This document shows, piece by piece, positions 1 through 13,649 of a DNA stretch of 64,000 nt (the first letter of the stretch is position 1; each line of letters begins with the position of its first letter). A program made the position numbers and the translations under genes. Under the pieces are notes generated by a model. The model did not search any database and was not told where the DNA came from. It saw only the letters and a list, made by a program, of their open reading frames with translations. This stretch comes from Ignelater luminosus (Eukaryota > Arthropoda > Insecta > Coleoptera > Elateridae). Location of the stretch: positions 24,567-88,566 of the forward strand of contig VTPC01001062.1 in the NCBI GenBank assembly GCA_011009095.1, given 5' to 3'.

Positions 1-1900
1 TTTTTTTCGTATAAATTACTGCAATTGTCCAACTTGTTTCTGGTTTGCAATTTCTGTTTGCTTTTGCAGCCCTAATGAAGCGTGTGGATACATAAAAGAG
101 CTAGTTATTTTTAGAACAAAAAACCTTTTTATAAAATGTACCCTTCTCTGAAATAAATTCATGCCTAATTTATAAATGAATAATTAAAACCTTTAATAAC
201 ACACCAATAGTCCTTAATTTGTTTCTCAGATATTTTGCAATCCCCTACCATTTATAAAATTAGTAATTATACGAAAAACATTTTCTGTAATGAACTTTTT
301 GTAATGATAAATTAGCTTTTAAGAGCGACTTGAACGAAATCCAGAGAAATTCTGAAAACCAATAACAAATAATAAAAGTTTTCTCATTTAGCCAGGCTTC
401 GCTAAACTTCTCTCGTGGTAAATTTAATGCATAACAATAACAAATAAAAAGAAATTTGGCTTGGAAAATATACACGGATATCATCATCGGAAACCTAAGT
501 AAAATTGAAACCTTGACATAAAACGAAATTAATTTTACTTCTCATACACGAAAGGTAAAAACTTTTCCTCTTGTTTTGTTATTACACATTTCCTTAAATC
601 ATGATGAAATCAGATTTAATGAAGTACGAGTACGAGCAATCTTAAGTTTCAGCATGTATTTACGTAGCTAATTTAAACGCCAACCCTTAAGTTCACGTTC
701 GGATCAAGGCAAAGTCTGCCGCATTACCCCTTATTATATTTTCTATCTAAAATTCATCAGCTATCGATTTCCATACTTATTGTATTTTATGCTGCTGTTG
801 TGGAGATACTTTTAAGTCATAAATAAAATTTATATTACTATAAGATGCTGATTTGTGTTTTACTTTGAACTTTTTACCTCGTGTAATTGTTATTGATGTA
901 CCATTTGTGTCAAATGAATGTTTCATAAATCTAGATAACTTTTTGTTGTTCTCACTTTTTTCTCTTAAATTACTTTCAGATTCTTGAAATGTTACGTACA
1001 GGGTTCATTTAATGCAGATGCCTAATACTAAATTCAAATGTGTGCATAAAATTCGGTCGAGAAATATTCACAACCAACAAATAGCAGTTCTTTTATTGTT
1101 ATTATTTGGTAAAGTGCGTTCATTCTGTGTTACTTTCCTTTACTGAAGTTTTTCTACGATTGGATTATTTTTCTTTTCCCTATTAAGCGTAAGCCAAATA
1201 AGACATTTTATAAAATACTAAAGTTTTGTTATTATTAAAGAAAGAAGTTAAGAATTCTAGAGTACAAGATGTCTCACGTCATATTATAATATTGAGATTT
1301 AGGTACAGTAACTTTTAATATCGTGAAAAGTATTAATATCATAATGGCTCCCAACTAGCCACTTGGTGGCCTTAGTTGTGGTTGGGAGAAATAATAAACA
1401 AACCACAAAAAGTTTTTCGAGAGCTTTTAAAGTTTTATTTAAAAAAATTAAAAGATCAATACGAGGATAATAAAGCATTCAGGAAAGCAAATACCTCACC
1501 TTAAAAAATCAGTGCATTAAAGGATTCTATATTTTGAAGCTTCTTCAATACCGCAATCAAAAGGTTTAAGCTTAACTGAGGCTTCTGAAAAAGTACTTGT
1601 GGGTAACATATCTTAATATTTCATTCAGATTCTGAGGCCTACATGGGAAAAAGCCATCCTTAATCAGCTTCGATGTGATCTCTCTTTTTGTTAAAGTTTT
1701 TAGCTCTGACTTTCTGGATATCAGTCGAAAACAAGTCACAGCAATGCAACACACTATTCCACTAATATAACCTAACTTTATTTCCAAAGACATAAATAAA
1801 TAAGTTGTCATATTTTCCAGCTAACATAAGATTCAACCAGAAATTATGAATTTCAGTCATCATCCAACACTTGCACTTGCAATTTTATTACGTCTATCTG
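1..1900. other. AT-rich intergenic sequence
   Basis: I see no supported gene, RNA gene or transposon end in this stretch. The open frames present are short, of biased composition and unlike any family I recognise. Confidence 0.5.
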
Positions 1901-2220
1901 CTAATGCATCGAAGGTTCTTTGTGTTTGTATTTGTAAATTCCGAACGCTTCCAAAACATCCAATTTGTGCCTATTATTGCAAATATGTAAAAATGCAATA
2001 TGGTTGTTTGTGGCCATAGGATGATTGTGCTGTATTAGGTGCTTGGCATAATTGGACTTTTCTGGGTGTTTGCGTTTGTGTCTTTGTATCTAACATCAAG
2101 ATAAGTGTTCGGCCAATATACATGAGACCATGTGTTGTGTCTTTAGCATTTGATGGGATTTTAAGATGTTGGTAATGGTGTTGAATGTTACTGTTTGTTG
2201 GTCTGTTTTGTTCAAAACCC
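1901..2220 (-). pseudogene. GIY-YIG endonuclease relic of a Penelope-like retroelement
   Basis: On the minus strand, a 53-residue stretch ending at a TAG (1901-1903) has the layout of the C-terminal half of a retroelement GIY-YIG nuclease: a KSNYAKHLIQHNHP block, then HICNNRHKLDVLEAFGIYKY, where the Glu after LDVL is in the expected place for the metal-binding acid. Upstream, in another frame (about 2100-2200), HGLMYIGRT matches the YIG half of the signature. In Penelope-like elements this nuclease follows the reverse transcriptase and nicks target DNA. The parts lie in different frames and no reverse transcriptase was found, so the copy is dead and fragmentary. The family call rests on motif recognition. 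Confidence 0.5.
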
Positions 2221-2615
2221 TAGCAGTCCTTTCTGAAAGTCTTTTTGAATGGTGTATTAATCTGGTAAACCTTTTGAATAGCTAGTTTGTAATTTTTGTG
2301 TTTGATTATTCAACTATTGTTTTATGCTATTTGTTCTATGATGGGCTAACTCCATTTAATGGTAGTGTTAGTGCTCTGTGTATTAATGATTTGTATAGAG
2401 TTAATTTGTGGGTTTTATGGTGACATAAGTCATTTGGAATAGTAACATCTCTTGTATTGGTTTTCTGTGTAATTTATTAACATGGAGTTCCACAAAGTGA
2501 GTGTGAAAAAATAAATAATATCAGTCAAAGACTTTTGATTTAGAATTGAGAACAGAAAAAACCTTAACCTCAACCTACTGTTTGTCTCTACCTACGATCA
2601 GAATCCAAACTCTAA

Positions 2616-2750
2616 GGCCCACTTTTGCAATCGTTGGATAATTTTATCGAAGATATTATTGCCATGGATACAACTGTTTGTCATTTTCACGATTATATCC
2701 ATGGCAATAATACCTCCGATAAGGTTATATAACGATTGTAAAAGTGGGCC
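2616..2750. mobile_element. Short MITE, probably PIF/Harbinger type
   Basis: This is a 135-bp palindromic element. Its ends GGCCCACTTTTGCAATCGTT and the inverse of AACGATTGTAAAAGTGGGCC pair almost perfectly, and pairing continues inward to a TATTATTGCCATGGATA core, giving arms of about 55 bp. It is flanked on both sides by TAA (2613-2615 and 2751-2753), which fits the 3-bp TWA target duplication of PIF/Harbinger transposons. It has no coding capacity. Confidence 0.75.
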
Positions 2751-2753
2751 TAA

Positions 2754-3902
2754 ATCTGATTTTGCAAGAAAACGCGCTTACTCCAATCTCTGGATCATCT
2801 AAATGATCAACCCGGAAGTCGAGAATGTCTTTGTCTTATTCTCGTGTGTTTGATTCTTTTGGTAATTCAGGATTTCGCAACTGCTTACCCAACATCAAGA
2901 AGATCTAACGTAAATTCATTTGTACATTGCGCGGTTTCGATTATAGGCCCAATAATATCTCAAGTCGAGTAAAACATCTTTTAGTTAGTCTTTTGGAGAA
3001 AAGATGAAGTAAAAGAGTCAGCGGCAAGATTATAAAACAATATTTTGATCTTTATCTAAGCGAGATTTCTCAGAACACAACCACACCTACTCTTACCATA
3101 CATTGGTACTAAGCGCGTTTTATGTATTTCTAGCTTGCTGTTTTCCAACCTAGTATGCAACTAATTGTGTAAGGAAAATATTTCAATAGTCAAAGATCAA
3201 AGCAGATTTCATCAATAAGTTTGTTCAGATTTTATTTAGTCCTACAGATAGTCATTTAATATCGTCGTTTAAGCGGCACAAATTATAGAAAATCGCCTAA
3301 AGTCTTGATGCTTCTTCGAAGATTGCAACAAAAACAAAAACAAACTTGAAATTTAGAAGTTAAAGAACCATGACATTAGCAGCAACGACCAAATATTTCG
3401 TCTTCCAAAGTGACCATTTTATGACTCTGTTGGAAGTGGATGGACGAACTGTACTTTGCGAACGATACTGTCAAGCCCCGATGAAGAGGTGGTAATAATT
3501 TGCTGTTTATGAGAACTTTTGTAGACACTGAAGAGTATTAAGGTGTTAAGATGTCAATTTTGATATTTATTATAGTAGGATCGGGTTCTAGTAAACTGAT
3601 TGGAACTTCCTGTACGAAGAAATGCTTGGGTGTAAGAACGCAAAGATCTTAAGGTTCTCTTTGTTTAATAATGCCTGTATTCGACGCAGAATGGTATAGA
3701 GGTTCTAATATGTCAGAAATATTTTTTAACAGACTTGACGTCTGATTAAAACAATCCACCGAAGTGCGAAACTGATGGTCGATTTCAGTTTTCTGATGTG
3801 CCAAATTTCAAAGTACGACAGTTTCCATTAGCGCATTTTAGTATGTGAGTAATTCAATATTAATCATCACTCTAATAGTTTTGACTGCCAAATTCATATT
3901 AA
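2754..3902. other. Intergenic sequence without recognised features
   Basis: I see only AT-rich sequence with short interrupted frames. Confidence 0.4.
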
Positions 3903-4121
3903 GACATAACAGCTGAAATCATTGTACAAAATCTAAATGTAACTATTGCAACATTACATCGTACGTTGAAAGCCGGACGTTTAGCTATGGATCATCCAGA
4001 AAATCATAGTACTTTTTGTGTAAAAGTCGAGAAATTAGATGATTTACGTGATAGATTTAATAAATATCTGACTCGATGGACCAAAATGTGCGGTTTGACG
4101 CCGATGCGCTTGCTTGTTTAA
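3903..4121 (+). other. 72-codon open stretch of unknown origin
   Basis: Between a TAA at 3900-3902 and a TAA at 4119-4121 the frame stays open for 72 codons, with mixed, protein-like composition (for example TIATLHRTLKAGRLAMDHPE). There is no ATG before the internal Met codon of LAMDHPE. I do not recognise the family. It may be an exon fragment, a piece of an old retroelement or chance; the sequence does not decide. Confidence 0.2.
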
Positions 4122-7100
4122 CTACTAACTATAGCGCCGCCAATACGAATTCCTAAGTACTAGAGGTTGAGCTGACTTTGGCTTTTTTTTACAAATCGCG
4201 AAAGACAACAGTACTTTGCCGTCTTTTCGAAAATTGCAATATAAACAAAAACAGACTTTAAAAGCAATTTTGGGTACAGTAGTTTTTTTAAGTAGAATAG
4301 TATCAAGTTGCAGAATATCTCATCTAAAGTGTTGATTAATATTTTATTAATATTGTCCGAGAGTCGATTTCGGGCAAGAAACACTAAGTTATTAGCAATT
4401 TTTGCTATTTGTTAATTTTCTCACCTCCTAACCTGTGACACATTATTACATAATTTAATTTATTCACAACACTGGAAAACTATAGAGAAAGATTGCAAGA
4501 TGCCTTATCTTCACCTAACTTGAAATCTAAATAGTTCAAGACTTTTTATTAACTTTCTTTTAAACTTTACCTGTATACAGTTTACCCGCTTTTTGCTTAA
4601 CATCTAAGGAGTGGGTAGGTATACATACATATTATATTGCAAAATATAAATATTATACCACTGCTGTTCTTGTTATTATGACAGAAGTACATTAAATAAA
4701 ATTTATGATTTTGTTTATTTCTTCAACGTTTCTACTAAAGTCTCATTTATAATTCTATTAAATTTAATTCAAACACACAATAGTCTCCCGGTGTTAAAAT
4801 AAGCTGAAAGAAATATATTGTTGTAATATTCAGTAGGTATTAAATTTAAAGCACTTTGTTGTCACAAATAATAATTTAAAATTGAATTCAGTATAATAAA
4901 TGAATTTTGAATTTTCAGTTATAAATCATCTAGCTCTACCCTCTATTGTGTAGACTCTTTTATTAACAATTCTGGATTTCACAGTTCCGATATTAATTCA
5001 GTACAGGTACAATTTGTCGTTTTTCCTTGATAAACAGCAATTTAATACCTAGAGAGCAAACTTGTTAATCTGGGTAAGTAGTATCGGTTTCCCGATTATC
5101 TTCTATTGATTTTAATATCAAACATGAAACGTGCTTTTGGTTACATAATGAGTACAGCAGATTTTTCCACAAAGAAGAATAGTTTTATATTTCAGCGAGA
5201 TTCGTGTTGTTCTTAATCAATGATAACATTCCTTTGTTTGGAAATTCGTAATAAATTTTCCTTCTCTTTCTTACAGAGAAAACAGAAAATTCTTCCATAT
5301 AAATTTATAAAGGAAGACAAGAAAAGCTTTACAAGAATTTGTTATCTCAGTTAAGTTTTGTAAGAAGACTTGCATTCTACACAAGGGATTATACATAAAT
5401 CAACAACATCAAGGACAGTGTTGATTTAGCCCGCGGGAAATTTTCTTTATCTTTTAAACGTAGACTTCTGTAAAATATCAAAGTTGTAATCAAAATAGCA
5501 GGAATATTTCAGACTTGTTATAAATGTAACTGTTATGGTTTATCTTCAATTATATTTAGAATTTAATGTTTCCTTGGAAAATGAAAATATTTTCGTATAA
5601 TTTCCTTTTTTCTCATTTTCTTTTATCGTTCAAACAAAATTGCCAGTAGACGGCACATATTACAGTTTTTTTGTTTTTTTTTTTACTTTTATACATCTAT
5701 GCTCCATTGAGATATTATCTATTATTTGTTGGTTCTGACCATACTACAATTTAACATTTTTTACTTGCGTTGCTACCAAGCCCAGAATTATATCTCTCTT
5801 GACGACACTGAAAACTGGATGATGATGTAACCGTTGCACTGCAATTTATTTTTTTAAACGGGGCTTAGGTTTTATTGAATTTCTAGTCAGATTATGTACT
5901 ATATCGATATTATAGAAAAAGTACGTAGTATTATTAGCGAAACTGAATATTGCTCAATAAAATCCTGAAAAGACTCTTAGAACATAATTAAATAAATTTA
6001 ACTCTGAAGAACTCTTTTGTTCTTCATTAAAAATATTAAAAACAAGAAATCATAGAAATATATTTTATAAGAGGCATTTATCGAAGATGCCTTGATAAGT
6101 AAAGATGGTAGTAAACTTTTAAATAATAACTAGAAAGTAAAGTTTAGTGCATCTTTTAACTTACATGTTTTGGACAACGACAAATGTGACTAGAACATAA
6201 CGTTCTATTCACCAATATCAAGAATGACTTCTTCTAGAGATGAGCTGATTGGTCAGTACAGATCTGAGTTTCCTTTTTGCAAATTTTATACACCTTTTTT
6301 AAAAAGATAATTTTGATATTTGGTGAAACGCAGTTTAATCAGAATTATTTTTTGACATATAAAAATATTAATGTCAAGTGTATCAATCAGGGCTCGTTGG
6401 TTTTGTGCTATTCCGCTGTTTGACTAACACTGTTCGAGATTTATTTACAAGCTTTACTTGCACGCACCAAGAAGTTTTAAGATCTTTCGTGCAATATCAT
6501 TTTTGATACTTTTGTAATGTAACCAATTTTTTTCTTTTTGTTTTTAAACAACAGATAACTGTGATTTCGCTCCCTTTGACCTTACCTTTGTGCTCGACAC
6601 ATGCTGCTTACTACAAGCTATGGAGCTACATAGATAGACATTAAATCAAATCTGCTCAAAACTGACATTCTGACATATGAAAAAATCAGAAGATACACAG
6701 TTTTTCTCAGAAATCTGGTAGTTTTGACAGACACATAATTACAGGTAGAGACATGATGTTTTGCATTCAGTAGATGAACCCTTTCTTTCTAGTTTCTCCT
6801 CTGCTCCCATAGCGATACAAAAATCAACTTTTCTTTTGAAAGTGTTTTGAGTCAAAAACAAAACGTTATATTAGCTCGACTGTTCCTACAGTATATATAT
6901 CGAGTCCACTATTACCAAACTAACTTAAATGAGTTCTGCAACCATCTACTGTCCTTCATTTGACGTTACACAGTTAATATTTCCATTAACTGTTTAAATA
7001 AAACTGGACAGACAGATTCATCAAGACAAACATAGTCGACTAATCTTTCATTTCAACTCATGTTGAACAGAATCCTAAAGTAATCAAAGATCAATGTTGT

Positions 7101-7840
7101 GCATGGATCTATAGATTTATGCGTATCACCTGACTGAGCAGTCCCACTCAGTCAATTTATCAAAAGTCTTGGTTAGGTGATAAAAAGTCTATACCAATTA
7201 TTAAAAGCTATTGAATCTTAATTTCTTTTGTTTACTCCCGGTCATGAGCTGATGACGCGGATTTCAGCTCACTTAATTGCTGCACAGTTATTTTGGTTTA
7301 ACAAGGTTTAATAAAGTGTGAACCGTATCGAATTTTGAGCACGCTCTTTGTTTTTTTATCAACCATTATTATACTTGATAAGTCACGCAAATTGAGTCAA
7401 GTCAAATTAGACTTATAAACATGTACCAAAGCCTATTCGGCTCACTAAATATTCACCAATAGAATCATATCGACGAGAACAAGTCCTGCAGGTCTAACAA
7501 TATTGGCGCTGTATATTTCGTTTTTGTCGTTTTTTACCTTCTTCGACACTTCTCATCACTGTGTGCAAAACAAGCAAGGTAATATCATTTAATGTTGTAA
7601 AGTACTTGCGCGTTGATTTACCTTGAGTCTGTTGGTCAATACATAGATTAATACGAATCAAAGGATGCGTTGCTTCGCTTGCTTGCTCATTTGTATATCT
7701 CTGTGATCTTCTTCTTTTAAAGCAGAACATCAACGATATCCACGGCCGGATGTTCTCTGAAAGCAGAAGAGAAAAGCGCTACGCGTAGCTGCAGCAGTGA
7801 CAGTAAGATAGAAAACATAGTTTGTCCGAATGACGTATGA
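4122..7840. other. AT-rich intergenic sequence
   Basis: No gene could be supported here. The short open frames show no recognisable domain and no convincing splice structure. Confidence 0.4.
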
Positions 7841-8800
7841 TATTTAGCAAAAAGATATCTGCAGCAGATACTTAGTGGCATCGTAAATGTAGCGTAAGTA
7901 GGCAGACAAATTATTGTGATTTTCCCTCAGAAGGTGGGTGGTCGTTTTACATTTCATCCTGAAATTTCTTCGATGGAAATTTGGTTTACGCTGTAGATGC
8001 CATTCATAGTGTTCGCTTCCATGTGTCTGCAGACCGTGGAGTAGCAGATGGAAATGTAGCAGCAGTAGACAGTTGAAGAAACTATGTTGGCAGTCGGCGT
8101 CCTTGATGGTAATGAAGAGGGCGCGGCATGACGGTCGAAGGTGGTTGCCGACAAAGATGGAGGTTGTTGGCATGGAGTGGAACTGTCTGTGAAAGCGGTT
8201 GGAGCTAATTCTGTGGAAAATTACGTTTATGATAAATTCTTGGTTGCTCATGTGTGATGATACCATTGAAGAACGAATATTGTTATTTATTAAGTGCTTA
8301 CATGTTGCCCAGCAGATGTTGATTTCCAAATGTGGTTTGAAGGTGGAGCTTACGACACTAACAATACATATGGTTAGATATGTATTGACTGTCGAGGGCG
8401 ATGATGATGATGACAGATGCTGAAGATGCAGCTGAACAATGTACGAGAAGGAGAAACTGCAGTACTCGAACATGGTGCTGTTGATTTTTCACAAACCTAT
8501 TAGCGCACACCCAGGAGAGCAGGAATCGTGCACGAGCTCCAATAGTGGCGCCTTTCTTCATGGCAACAATGTACGCGAGTACAGTGGAACTAGAGACTGC
8601 TGGGCTCGAGAGCTTACGCAGGGTGATTTCGGGTTACCAGCATTGTACCTAAGCCTACGCCCCCTAAAAACATATACTGACAGGATGCAGCGAAGATGGG
8701 GTCATCAGTCGGTACGACCCAAACACCGGCGGGCTGGGCGACCCCGGACACGGAACCACGAAAAATGAAACTCGGGAGCTTCTACCAGCAGACCAGACAT
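7840..8800. repeat. Less AT-rich repeat-like block, partly shared with 22.8-23.2 kb
   Basis: This block has a lower AT content than its surroundings and long open frames on both strands, typical of a repeat or an old insertion. A stretch near 8360-8420 (ATATGTATTGACTGTCG followed by a GATGAT-rich run) recurs near 23040-23090 in the same orientation. A 209-codon minus-strand frame (7844-8473) is rich in His, Ser and Leu and has no recognisable domain. I treat the block as an unclassified dispersed repeat rather than a gene. Confidence 0.35.
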
Positions 8801-11800
8801 CATGCGGAACTAGATCTAGTAGATAGAATGGAATAATATATGCCAACATGCAATTTGTTTTAAGGTTAGTATTTGTTGTTAGTCAAAACATGGCAAAAAC
8901 CATACAACCATGACTTATACTATTTCTCTCAGCTGCTCACGTAGTTGGTCGACATCTGTTCAATTCCAATTTTTATATGTTCAGTTATTTAGTTGTTATG
9001 GAAAAAAACATACCAACATGTATATCCACGAAATTTAAACTGAACTTAACCAAATGGTTTTCAAGATTGCATGTTGATCAGAAGCGTTTTAAGATGGATT
9101 GTGTTCAATGTTACCTACTTGGATTTAGACAAGACTGCGCTTTTTAATCACTGACATAAGTTGTTAATATTTAAACAACTGAATTAAATAATAAATGAAT
9201 TTTTCTAGTTTTTGGAATGATAGTCCAGGATAATATAATAAAACCACCATGTAGTCTTTATTAGTTTCTGCAGTCAGTAAATTTATAAGTCTTAGTACAA
9301 TCCTAGGCTCAGGAAGATGCTCAATATGTGAACATTAAATGATAGTGAAAGGGAAGTAAGTTAGTTTGGATTCGCTCAGGCAGTGGTTCTTACTGTTCTC
9401 AACTGTCGTCGTTCTATCAATGACAAATTTTCTTTTTTACCAGATTGATGTTGACAATACAAAGATAGGTTTTTGATAATGAAACTCGCATAGTTAGGTT
9501 TCAATGTATTGCACCGAAAGAACAGTTTCGTTCAATTAAAGTGATCAGGAACTAGAAATACGTTTCAAAGAAAAAAAAACTGATGTGAGACAAGCTTAAA
9601 CAGTTCTGTTACATCTGATGAGTAACTGAAAAGTAAACATTTACCTTTACAGATCAAAATGTAATCTAACCTAACCTTATAACGTAATAACGTAGGTAAA
9701 ATCTGAAACCGGACTTTAAAAAAAATCCAATTATAAATATTCCTTCCTATATACTTCTTTTCTCGTAGGATGCAGCAGAAATAGAAGTACTACAAATGTT
9801 TTAGTGCAGAAGTTTAGAAGAATGTTCAAAAGAAGGTGGAATTGACAACTAGATCTAAAAAACGAGAAGATGGTCCAAGAACTCTAATACTAGAAAGGAA
9901 ATAAACTCTGAAAATTGACTTTTGTCTGTAGAGCTCAGTTTTCAATTTACCGTTTTCTATTTAGAAATAATCAAGCCTGTGCAAATGTTTACGTTCTAGC
10001 AGTGAAATGAGCTGTAGAATCGATATTAATAGTAACTATTTTTCACTTGGGAATAACCGCAAGTAACGCAATTTATGTCATGGTTAAAATTAATAAACAA
10101 AGGTATATCTATCTCAAGGTACTATAATAATTTCTAATAAAAGCTCTACTTTTCCTCGCAACTAGCTTATATATATGTTTTTTTCTAAAAATCTCGAGTA
10201 AATTTTCTAGAATCATCTGGCTCACTTTTTGTTTTTTGTGGTTGTTTTTTGCATGCTATCTACGTTTAGTTAGTGCATTCCGCATTCTTTTATCTTATAT
10301 CTCGACCGGAGTTGACGTCCCATTGATCTTTTGTTACTATTGATTAGGGGGCGTACACTTTTATTATTCTAATTTTGTTTTCAAAAGTTGCCTCAACTTC
10401 CCCCTTTTGTTTTACGTTCAAAAAGCGTTTCTTTGAAATTTTCATGGGTATACAGATATTTTTGTGTGATGCGAAATATCTTTTAAACGAATTATCCGTA
10501 TTTATATTTATTAGGGAAATAATGGATGAGATTTTAAAGAAAGAAAATTAATATTCAAGTCACATTTTATATTTATCTCATCAGTGATGTGCACAAAAAC
10601 GTGACTAATTTGTTAAATGAATTAAAATTATCTAACGTAACATGGGTTCTGTTGCTTTGGAAAATCTTTTTGTCTTTATATCCTTGTTATTATTTAGGTT
10701 AACAAAAAAAACTTGCGTTTTAATAATAGCATTTTATGAATTGAAAGGAAAATATATTTATTTGGCTTTTTATGTACAATAGAAAAATCTTTTCTACTAA
10801 ATAAATAAATAAAAGAAAAAAATGAAATCAGAATATTATAGAACTAAATCGCTTTTATAACATAAATAGAAAACCAATCAATCAATCGGTCACCCTTCTC
10901 TTTCCACACATCCATTGTACGATTGTTAGATGTTATGGTATTTTTCTTACTATTCGTGTAAACCTTTAGCCTTTCATAATATTTCTAATAACGGAATGGT
11001 GTAATTCCATTAGTAGTAATAGGGGAGTAAATCAAAAACATATAAATTGTCATAAAGAAGAAGCAAGAGGAATGTTTTTAATAGCAGCTGGAATTTGTTT
11101 CAATTTCTAAATGTCTCTAGATTGTAATTTTCTAAAGGCCGGGTTTTCTCTAGTTTGTCTTTATAGCGAGACAACTAGGATATTACAGTTTCAATAAATG
11201 TTGTCTGTTATTTTACGGTTTGTTTTTAACAACAATTCTGAAATAAAAGTGTTAAGTATAACGGACAGAAATGTAATTAAGATGTTAGGTGACTTTTGTT
11301 AGGCAATAGTTTCTAATTTCTTTTATTTTCTATTTACTCACAGTTAATCTCCGTTAAGGTAATTATAAAATTAATTTGACAGCTTACCTCATTATTACAC
11401 TGCTTTTTTTGTAAATTATTATTTGTGGATGGTTTGAGTGAAGAAATTGCCGAGGAAAGCTTTTGGGATCCTTCCAGTATTATTGTAGAAAGCTGTGCAA
11501 GGCCTTGTAATTTTCCCATATATTCTACGTTTTATCTATCAGCTTTTAGGCGGTGGACAAATTACTAATCAAAAATTTTCTTTAATAAATCATTTATTCC
11601 TAAAGTTGTTCAAAACTCAGTAATAGTAATGTTTTGCATAGTAACATCAAATAGTTTTCAAATTATAAAATCGTGTTAAGTTCAATATGTTAATATTCTA
11701 CAAAATCCAGGTTAGATAACTAGAAAACTTTAAATTATATTTGTTTGTTAATTTGATTGCGTTTTAGTACTATTTTAACTACTGCAATATCAGAAATGCT

Positions 11801-12900
11801 AGTCTGGTTTTAAGTTTGCAGCCTGAAAACATGTTAACAAGGTAGAGAGTACTGCAGCTTGTGTAAACCTACCGCATGCTTTAAAAAACCGATTGTGGTA
11901 TAGATTGCTTTTGAAAGAAATAACATTTCAGTTTCAAATAATTTTGTTTTTCCAACATTCAACGAGATTGAAAGTACATATATGTAAATATTTTTTCAGA
12001 AAGGAACAATAAAATAATAAAAGAGATATATGGGTAGTATACATTTCCTTTCAATATCATTTTCTTATATTATCTTGCGGTTCCTTAAAATGCAAATCAA
12101 TATCCTTTACAGAACTCTAATTTTGATAAAAAATGAACAGTGACGTATTTTCTCTTATTACATATTCAATCTTAAATTAAGTTTTTGAAAGTTTCTTACA
12201 ATAAATTGGAGAAATCTAATTTGCTAATATAATCTCAGAATCTATCCTTTTAATAATATTGACTTTATCATTGGAAGTTCTTTAGTTACCCTCTGTAGTA
12301 AAATGGTAACTCTCAATAGTAGTGTATTTAGTCTTGGAGAATACAGGAAGAACTTTATTTTTATCCACGTTTTCTATGCACCAAAAGGATACTTGTTTAG
12401 GTGTATCTAGTCAGCAGACAATTTAAGCTTCTGGATTAATCTCGAGAAACCAAAAGAAGAATAGAATGATCTGAATCGTTTTAAAAAATGTTGGTTATAT
12501 TTTAGCCTCAATTCTCTTCTAATTTAGAACTTAATTTTTTTTATTTTAGAGTAAATTCCAAATTCAATCAGACAAGTGGAGCTTTTTTGAGTGGTAAGGA
12601 AATTAGAATGAACAAAAGCTTAAAGCATTCAATTGAGTTTCTCTAGATTTTTCTAGCCATCTTGCACAATTATTAGTTCTGCTCTTTATTATTGTATTTA
12701 GTTAGGGCTGTATTACTTATATTTATTCAACGTATTTCAGGAACAATCAATAAAAGGCACTGCAATATCTGGATACTTTATTTTATAGAACACTAACTTC
12801 TAACTATTTAACTAGTCGATGCTATTTCCTTTGGGAACGTTGCAAGAATTTCACTCTTCTTCAGCTGAAATGGTACACTAATAAGTTTTGGGGGTTGGAA
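8800..12900. other. AT-rich intergenic sequence
   Basis: No supported gene. There are poly-A/T runs and short ATAAA-type low-complexity tracts only. Confidence 0.4.
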
Positions 12901-12964
12901 CATTTCGACTTACTCGACGATGATAGCACTCACTTTGTGTTCAGGGCGGCGGCAGTACGGCTGT

Positions 12965-13645
12965 TACAGAGGATTTCTCCCAGCACGGACGTCTCCCGGC
13001 GGCCTTTCCCTGGCATGGACTTTTTCCGGCACGGATTTTTCCCGGCATGGCTTCTCCCGGCACGACAGTATTCCGACACGGATCTCTTTCGGCAAGCATA
13101 TCTCCCAGCGTAGATTTCTCCTGGCACGGATATTTCCTGGCATACACGTAAAATTGGGATATCATGTAGTAATATAATATTGAGCTGGTTATAACTAGTC
13201 ATCAGCGAGAGAGCTTGTTAGATGTTAGGTTAGAAGTTGGATTAGAGGTTAGATTAGAGCTTAGGTTAGAGGTTATGTTAGATCTTAGGTTAGAAGTTAG
13301 GTTAGAGATTGGGTTAGAGGTTAGGTTAGAGGGTGAGTTAGGTTAGGTTAGGCTGCTGACTGTTGCCATTATACATTATTTACATTTTTTACATTTTCTT
13401 AATTTACATTATTATTTATTATTACATTATACAACTCCTTATGGCCAATGGCTTTTAAGGAGCAGCATTGCATTATGTTACTACATGATATTGTGGACTA
13501 AGCATAGTCTCCGTGTCGGAAAAAATCTACGCCGGGAGATATACTTGCCGGGAAACTGTTCGTGCCGGGAAAAATCCGTGCAAGGAAAAGTCCATGCCGG
13601 AGAAAGGCCGCCGAGAGACGTCCGTAGCGGAAGAAATTCGCCCGC
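12965..13645. mobile_element. Fold-back element with minisatellite arms and a TTAGG-like core
   Basis: The left arm (about 12971-13130) and right arm (about 13510-13640) are inverted copies: the left reads ACGGACGTCTCCCGGCGGCC and the complement of the right reads ACGGACGTCTCTCGGCGGCC, with similarity running along the arm. Each arm is itself built from degenerate units of about 15-17 bp (CGGCACGGATTTTTCC type). The roughly 370-bp spacer contains a 12-mer TTAGG-like array. GC content is far above the flanks. Single-stranded, the block would form a long hairpin. I see no clear target duplication or protein-coding gene, so its mechanism of movement is unknown. Confidence 0.65.
13213..13352 (+). 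repeat. 12-bp minisatellite derived from TTAGG
   Basis: About ten consecutive 12-mers with consensus GGTTAGGTTAGA run without gaps from 13223, ending in pure (TTAGG)-type sequence at 13336-13352. The unit is two insect-telomere-like pentamers with two changed bases. It lies in the spacer of the fold-back element. Confidence 0.85.
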
Positions 13646-13649
13646 AACC

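Noticed and set aside
7844..8473. 209-codon minus-strand open frame
   Set aside because: Composition is repeat-like (His/Ser/Leu-rich), overlapping frames are open on the other strand, and there is no recognisable domain. Kept only as part of a repeat-like block.
9670..9700. Short TAACCTAACC word as telomere-like repeat
   Set aside because: Only about two units; expected by chance in a window of this size.
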